Assembly (NCBI RefSeq): GCF_000321225.1
Contig: NW_004450563.1
Span: forward strand, 337,194 to 401,193
Origin: Odobenus rosmarus divergens
Taxonomy: Eukaryota; Chordata; Mammalia; Carnivora; Odobenidae
Reading direction: 5' to 3'
DNA: 64,000 nt
The notes beneath the pieces were generated by a model. That model had not been told where the DNA came from. It searched no databases and was given only the letters and a program-made list of their open reading frames with translations. Made by a program: the position numbers and the translations under genes. How positions within the stretch are numbered: position 1 is the stretch's first letter; every line of letters begins with the position of its first letter. Of this stretch, positions 59,154-64,000 are shown one piece after another.

Positions 59154-60063
59154 AAAAGGACTGAAATCTCACAGACAGAGGGATCAAAACAGCATGATCA
59201 TATTGAATATAATAGATAGATAGATAAACAAGTTTTAAAGATTAATTAATAAAAGCCATTTGTTTAAGTGGAGAACAAAGGGGCAATAGAAGAACCTTTG
59301 GTTTTTAGGAATGTGATATCCTAAGCTTTTCATCTCATTGTTTATTTTTAAATAAATCAAATAATAATGTTTAATCTAGAGAAAAGATATACTCTGGGTT
59401 ATGGATCTAGATAGCCAGAGAATGTTTGAGTTTCAAATGATCAAGACTTCTTCTGTTGAATTTAGGGCTATGAATGCTGAGAAAGAATGATTTCTTTGCC
59501 TATGACAAGCCAGTGACCTCTTGGCCAGGTAAAAGATTCTCTGCAGTTGGAATCTTTGAGAAAATTGCAGAAGGACAGTACTACCTGGCAGGTGGCAGAG
59601 CAGCAGACATGTATGAGGAGTATATGATTTTTTTTTCTCTTAGCTCTTTCTGCATGGAAGAGAGTTAAAAAAAACACAGTTTTTTCATTATCTTTGGAAT
59701 GCAATATTTTATCAGTATATGGCTATGTGTGCACTTCTTTTTCCAATTCAATAGGATTTTGATGTGACCTTTTGATCTGGAGTCCCCTTCAAAAACCAGG
59801 GACCTTTTCTTTGAGTATTTATCTTTGCTGTTCTTTGAACTCTTAGGTCAATACATAAGTATCCTTCAAGTCTCTTTTCTTTTCTAATATTGGTACTTCA
59901 ATTTGTTTATTGTTTTCCTTGTGATATTTCCTGTACTTGGTTTTCAGGTCATTATTATTTATGGGTCTCAACAATAACTTTCCTCCCCTTTAAGTCATGT
60001 ATTGAATATTTTTTTCAAAATAATTTTTAAGTTTTATAATGCATATAGTTAAGCAGATGCATG
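59154..60063. other. Unassigned DNA
   Basis: Short open frames on both strands near 59470-59700 are mutually antisense and lack recognisable domains. A GATA-like trinucleotide scrap lies at 59210-59225. Confidence 0.5.
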
Positions 60064-60131
60064 AGCAGATGATCTGCTGGCAAAACCATATTACTGTCTC
60101 ACTTGTGGGGTCTATTTCTGGTCTAACATGA
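60064..60131 (+). repeat. Diverged repeat pair, copy B
   Basis: AGCAGATGATCTGCTGGCAA, then AACCATATTACTGTCTCACT and GTCTATTTCTGGTCTAACATGA. A (GA)n run follows at 60137-60160. See copy A at 59088. Confidence 0.65.
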
Positions 60132-60429
60132 TCATGGAGAGAGAGAGAGAGGAGAGAGAAATAGAGATAATGATGAATATACACAGTGATGTTGCATTTG
60201 GATCTTTTATTTCACTGGTGTAATAGTTTGAGTTCTATCTAAGAACAGACCCACTTTTGGGAATATATATTTTGGGAATATAGTAAAAGAGCAGAATAAG
60301 GGTTTATATGAATATAAAGCTGGAAAAATGAAGGTACAGGAAGATACTCAAGAGAATCAGATAATCTGTAGCAGGAAGGTCAGGGAGGCAAACAATTAAG
60401 AACTCAGCCTAAAGCACCTAAGCAGGTGG

Positions 60430-61250
60430 TTACTGAAGTGCATCCGGAAACTAAAGCCATTCTCGAGAGTGTTGAGTTCATTCCCAAGCAAGGTCTTTCT
60501 ACATCTGGCAGCGAAGTGGACGATGGTTAACCGTGTATGAAAAAGCTGCTGCGAATATCATGGTTACAACCTTTTTCAGAATACTGAACTTCCTTCCATT
60601 CCACTTTTACATTCTCACTCAAGATCCTCTCTTGGAGAAAACTCTTAAAACCAAACAGGAAAGGACTTGGGAAAACACAGCTCCAAGCTTCTTCTCTAAA
60701 ATGCAGAGGAGGTCCTAGAGGAGTGGTGACGCCAAGCTGATGAGAGACAATCTGGTACGAAGGGCTCATGTTCTAATTGTTCTTCTTCTTTGTGTGTGGT
60801 TGATGGAGTCCTTCAAGTTGACCCGTTTGCCGATTTGAGGCTCAAATCTATTAACGGATAGGTTTTTAAATGACAGGAATTATTCCTAAAAGACTTTGGG
60901 AATCATATTGCAAGGGGAGGCTGTTATCTGGAGAAAAGAATTGTTTTCTTTACCAGACTTCACATTCACCTACCTTTTATATCAGTAATTAATTTAACTT
61001 TCTCTTTGTCAGTGAATAAATCAGTCTCCACTCTCTTTGCCAGACGCACACAGAGCTGAACGCCCAGCTTGTTCCAACGTCAGTGCTGGGGTTCATTCCT
61101 TGGGCCCCAGTGTAACACTCCTGTGGACTGGCCAGCTCACAAAGGAGGAAGCAGCACCCCAGTCCTCTCTCTGGGGGCCAAACAAGCTACGGCTTAACTC
61201 TTATCCAGTCAGCTTATATTCAAGAACTGCTTGGCTCAGGCACAATTGAG
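60430..61250. other. CpG-retaining, less AT-rich patch without a recognised gene
   Basis: CpGs occur at 60445, 60464, 60512, 60521, 60532, 60552, 60730, 60758, 60824, 60831 and 60855, eleven in about 410 bp, with more near 61043-61190. Surrounding DNA nearly lacks them. Open frames are short (61-80 codons) and have no domain that I recognise. It could be a conserved regulatory element, a non-coding exon or recently arrived DNA. Confidence 0.45.
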
Positions 61251-63405
61251 ATTTGGAAATTGGAGAGGAAGTGAAAATAAGTTGCTATATTCTAAGATTA
61301 GTTCCTGAAATACGATTTTTTTCTTGGTGAAGTATTTTTAAATGGAATATCATTAATTAATCTTTTAAAGAACTGTTAAGTTATATATATATATATGTAT
61401 ATATGTATATCCAATCGTATATATATGGAAACTAATTAATTCAAAAATATTATACCATGTTCTTACTGAATACATATTTAGAGGGTTTTTAAAAATACTT
61501 TATATAGCTTTCTCTCTAAATGATGGGAATAATTGCTAATTATTTCTAAGAAATATGTGACTTGAAGATGATGTATTTTGTTATAAATTAGACTGTTAAA
61601 TAAAAGATACAAGCATATATTTTGAAGAAATTATATGGTGATCACATATATTTTATTGTGCATTTTAAGAAATTAAAAGACAAAATCAAAACATAATGCT
61701 TTATATTGTGTTGTATATTCTGCTTTAATCTGAGACTTTTTTTAATGTGGCAAAATATCATAGTTTATTCTTTCATTCTCCAATGTAAAATTCTTAGAGT
61801 AGTAGAATGATCTTGGCTCAATATTTATTGAATGCCTACTAGAATTATGTTATAGAGCAAATATTATAATAATAATAAAAAAAGCTTTTTTTTTTCAAAA
61901 AAAGTTGAAATACTATCAAATTCCTTTCCTAAAATTTTACTCAGGAATAAAAGGTTAAGAAAAAAATCTCAAAATAATTGCACTGATATTACTTTTACAG
62001 TGCATGACTATATGTGCTGTTAAGTTTTTTAAATGATGGCTAACAAAACGTTTGAACTATTTAAAAGCCTGCAAATCTTACATGCTTCCCACTAGTGAAA
62101 TTTAATGACAAGTTGTCTGTTGAACTGGCTTGTTCAGTGAACAGATCTGAAATGCAACAATTATGCAAAAGCAATACAGTACATACAGTGACATTTTCAT
62201 AAACAAGTACCTACTGTGACAAATTTTTCTATTATGATTTTTGATGTTTCAGAGTCAAACAACCTGGAACACTCAATTTTGTAAGGTTAAGTTTTGCATG
62301 ACTTCCTTTCTTGTAATTGTACCAACTTGACTCTACAATAGTCATATGGGAACAGCTTATGCCTTGGAGCTTGTTCTTAATTGTAACTAACATCTTTTCA
62401 AACAAGTAAGACAATGTCTTTTCATACTTCTGTTAAATTACGGTAGACATGGAACTCTCTAGGCCCCCTTAGCTAGTAGAGTATGATAAGTAGAATTCTG
62501 ACTATGCAATTTGAATGATGGGGTGCGGTTTCTAGCTCTTGGAGAGCTAAAAGCTGTGTGACTTTAAGTACACTGGGAAACATCTTTGAGGATAAACTAT
62601 ATATAATTTGTAATTTATCAGATTTTAGTTGATGCAGAGGAATTAGGTGGGAAGGAGTTGCTGAAAACGACACTGCTGTGGGATATGTGAAAAGGAGAGA
62701 AACTCAGAAACCTAAGATCCCTCCCTAACATCTCTGCTAAACAGCTTTAAATGGGGGGGCAAATCACTTCCTGGTTTTGTTTCTAATTTCTTTATAGTAA
62801 TCTAAAGGGCTCAAATTAGATGATCACTTCAAAACCTATTCTTCTAACAATTCTAGATTTAATTCAGGTTATAAATCAGTTAGGCTTACAGATATAGGTC
62901 ACGTTTAACTAAGAGAATGTGCATAGAATCTGGTATTTAGGAAAGTTCCTCACTGTCCATGATAAGAAACTTATGCTGTAAGGCTGATTAAAGCAGCTGA
63001 GTGTCACAAATATCCCAACAGAAATCATTCTTCTTCCATGCCTAGTATGTTCTAGCTGCACTGTTACCGAAGAGATCATGGCTCTAAAACAAGAACATAG
63101 ATGGTATGCCAATTCTGATGGTTATTCACTCTGAGAATCAGAACGCCCAGTACCTTCCCTCGGACAATTGAGTTGAAATGCTTTCTCTTCAGATCTAAGA
63201 ATTTTCTAGCTACTCTTGTGTACCTATCAGCAGGGATTCATGTTGGATGGAATACAGGTGGACACTAATTTTTCTCAGCCTTGAAGTGTCAAGAGTTGAA
63301 GTGACAAGATATTATGTGTTAAAAATGTCGCACAATATATTAAAATGAGTTTCTTTGAATCCAAAGCACAATTAAAATTTTATTTTTATAAGGAGCATAA
63401 AAATA
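61251..63405. other. Unassigned AT-rich DNA
   Basis: (TA)n runs lie near 61383-61412. No gene, RNA or nameable repeat is seen. Confidence 0.5.
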
Positions 63406-63638
63406 GAAAACTACTCTTTCTTTTTTTTAAAAGATTTTATTTATTTATGTGAGTGAGAGAGACAGAGAGCGCACGCACAAGTGTGGGGGGCAGGGACAGG
63501 GAGAAAGGGAGAAGCAGACTCCCTGCTGAGCAGGGAGCCCAATGTGGGGCTGGATCCCATGACCACAGGATTTCGACCTGAGCCGAAGGCAGACACTTAA
63601 CCGATTGAGTCATGCAGGTGCCCCGAAAACTACCCTTT
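63406..63638 (-). mobile_element. CAN SINE, full length, antisense, with 14-bp target-site duplication
   Basis: GAAAACTACTCTTT (63406-63419) and GAAAACTACCCTTT (63625-63638) flank the element. The body shows AAAAGATTTTATTTATTTATG, GCAGACTCCCTGCTGAGCAGGGAGCCC and CGATTGAGTCATGCAGGTGCCCC. Confidence 0.95.
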
Positions 63639-63649
63639 TTTAAGTGCAT

Positions 63650-63700
63650 CTTTTAAATTACAACTTTATTGAAGTATAATCTACATACCATAAAATTCTT
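63650..63700 (-). mobile_element. L1M 3'UTR scrap, antisense
   Basis: TACAACTTTATTGAAGTATAATCTACATACCATAAAATTC matches the antisense L1M 3'UTR start (TTTATTGAGGTATAATTGACATACAATAAA). It is cut off by the next SINE. Confidence 0.65.
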
Positions 63701-63898
63701 TTTTCTTTTTTTTTTTTAGAGAGAAAGAGTGTGTGTGGTGGTGTGGGGGAGAAAAAAGGGGAGAGGGAGAGAGGATCCTAAGCAGGTGCCACACTCAGTG
63801 CAGAGCCCAATGTGGGGCTCAATCTCATGACCCTGATATCATGACCTGAGCGGAAATTGAGTGTTGGTCAGTTAACCAATGGAACCACTCAGGTGCCC
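63701..63898 (-). mobile_element. CAN SINE, antisense, diverged
   Basis: GAGAGAAAGAGTGTGTGTGG, CAGAGCCCAATGTGGGGCTCAATCTCATGACC, GATATCATGACCTGAGCGG and GGAACCACTCAGGTGCCCC are visible. The duplications are unclear. Confidence 0.9.
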
Positions 63899-63911
63899 CA
63901 AAAGTCACTCT

Positions 63912-64000
63912 TTTTTTTTAAATTTTTATATTGTTATGTTAATCACCATACATTACATCATTAGTTTTTGATGTAGTGTTCCATGATTCATTGTTTGTGC
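63912..64000 (-). mobile_element. Carnivore L1 3' end, antisense, runs off window
   Basis: TTGTTATGTTAATCACCATACATTACATCATTAG, then TTTTTGATGTAGTGTTCCATGATTCATTG, is the antisense carnivore L1 3'UTR start. It is close to consensus, so probably young, and continues beyond the window. Confidence 0.9.

Noticed and set aside
59468..59704. Minus-strand 78-codon and plus-strand 64-codon frames as possible exons
   Set aside because: They overlap antisense, have no clear splice-site pairing or recognised domain, and are too short to support.
1..64000. A cooperating multi-gene system such as defence, secretion or metabolic clusters
   Set aside because: No adjacent intact coding genes exist on either strand. 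Everything recognisable is retrotransposon, microsatellite or pseudogene.

Overview
This window reads as a mammalian nuclear chromosome segment from a carnivoran. The diagnostic signal is at least 15 copies of the carnivore tRNA-Lys-derived SINE (CAN SINE/SINEC family: head GGGCGCCTGGGTGGCTCAGT, CT-rich tail, then AAATAAATAAA-ATCTTT). There are also several L1 3' ends carrying the carnivore 3'UTR (GATGTAGTGTTCCATGATTC in antisense). A caniform such as a bear, seal or mustelid is plausible, but the sequence alone does not fix the species. The DNA is AT-rich, CpG-poor and repeat-dense. I found no functional protein-coding gene, no CpG-island promoter and no exon-intron structure, so it looks like a gene desert or a deep intron.

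Layout: 1-620 holds SINEs, one nested inside the tail of another. 820-3440 holds old antisense L1M pieces interrupted by a very young-looking 150-bp retrocopy of an mRNA 3' end (2763-2914). 5110-6208 is an L1MA-type 3' end with a SINE inside it. 7.9-8.2 kb and 11.4-12.4 kb hold a MIR, another MIR and an LTR-like segment. 13451-16473 is the only gene-like object: a dead, intronless retrocopy of COPG1 (coatomer gamma-1) with target-site duplications. 17.3-22.2 kb is L1M, L2 and a cluster of antisense carnivore L1 fragments around a large TTTC microsatellite. 22-34 kb is mostly unrecognised AT-rich DNA with a few SINEs. 34.9-40.4 kb is two sense-strand L1s in a row and a SINE. The first L1 is internally deleted. 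The second contains a 44-bp hyper-truncated L1 insertion. 42-51 kb holds MIR and L2 relics, antisense L1, a 5S rRNA fragment and a MaLR scrap. 56.6-57.3 kb holds a SINE and a solo endogenous-retrovirus LTR with perfect ends and 5-bp duplications. 58-61 kb has two small local duplications, one diverged repeat pair and a CpG-retaining patch. 63.4-64.0 kb is a run of SINE, L1 and SINE fragments.

There are no cooperating genes here and I see no new biological system. What can be learned is the retrotransposition history: L1 machinery has moved SINEs, at least two cellular mRNAs and its own truncated ends into the region, and target-site duplications date the order of several events. Repeat subfamily names come from memory of consensus sequences and should be confirmed with RepeatMasker/Dfam.
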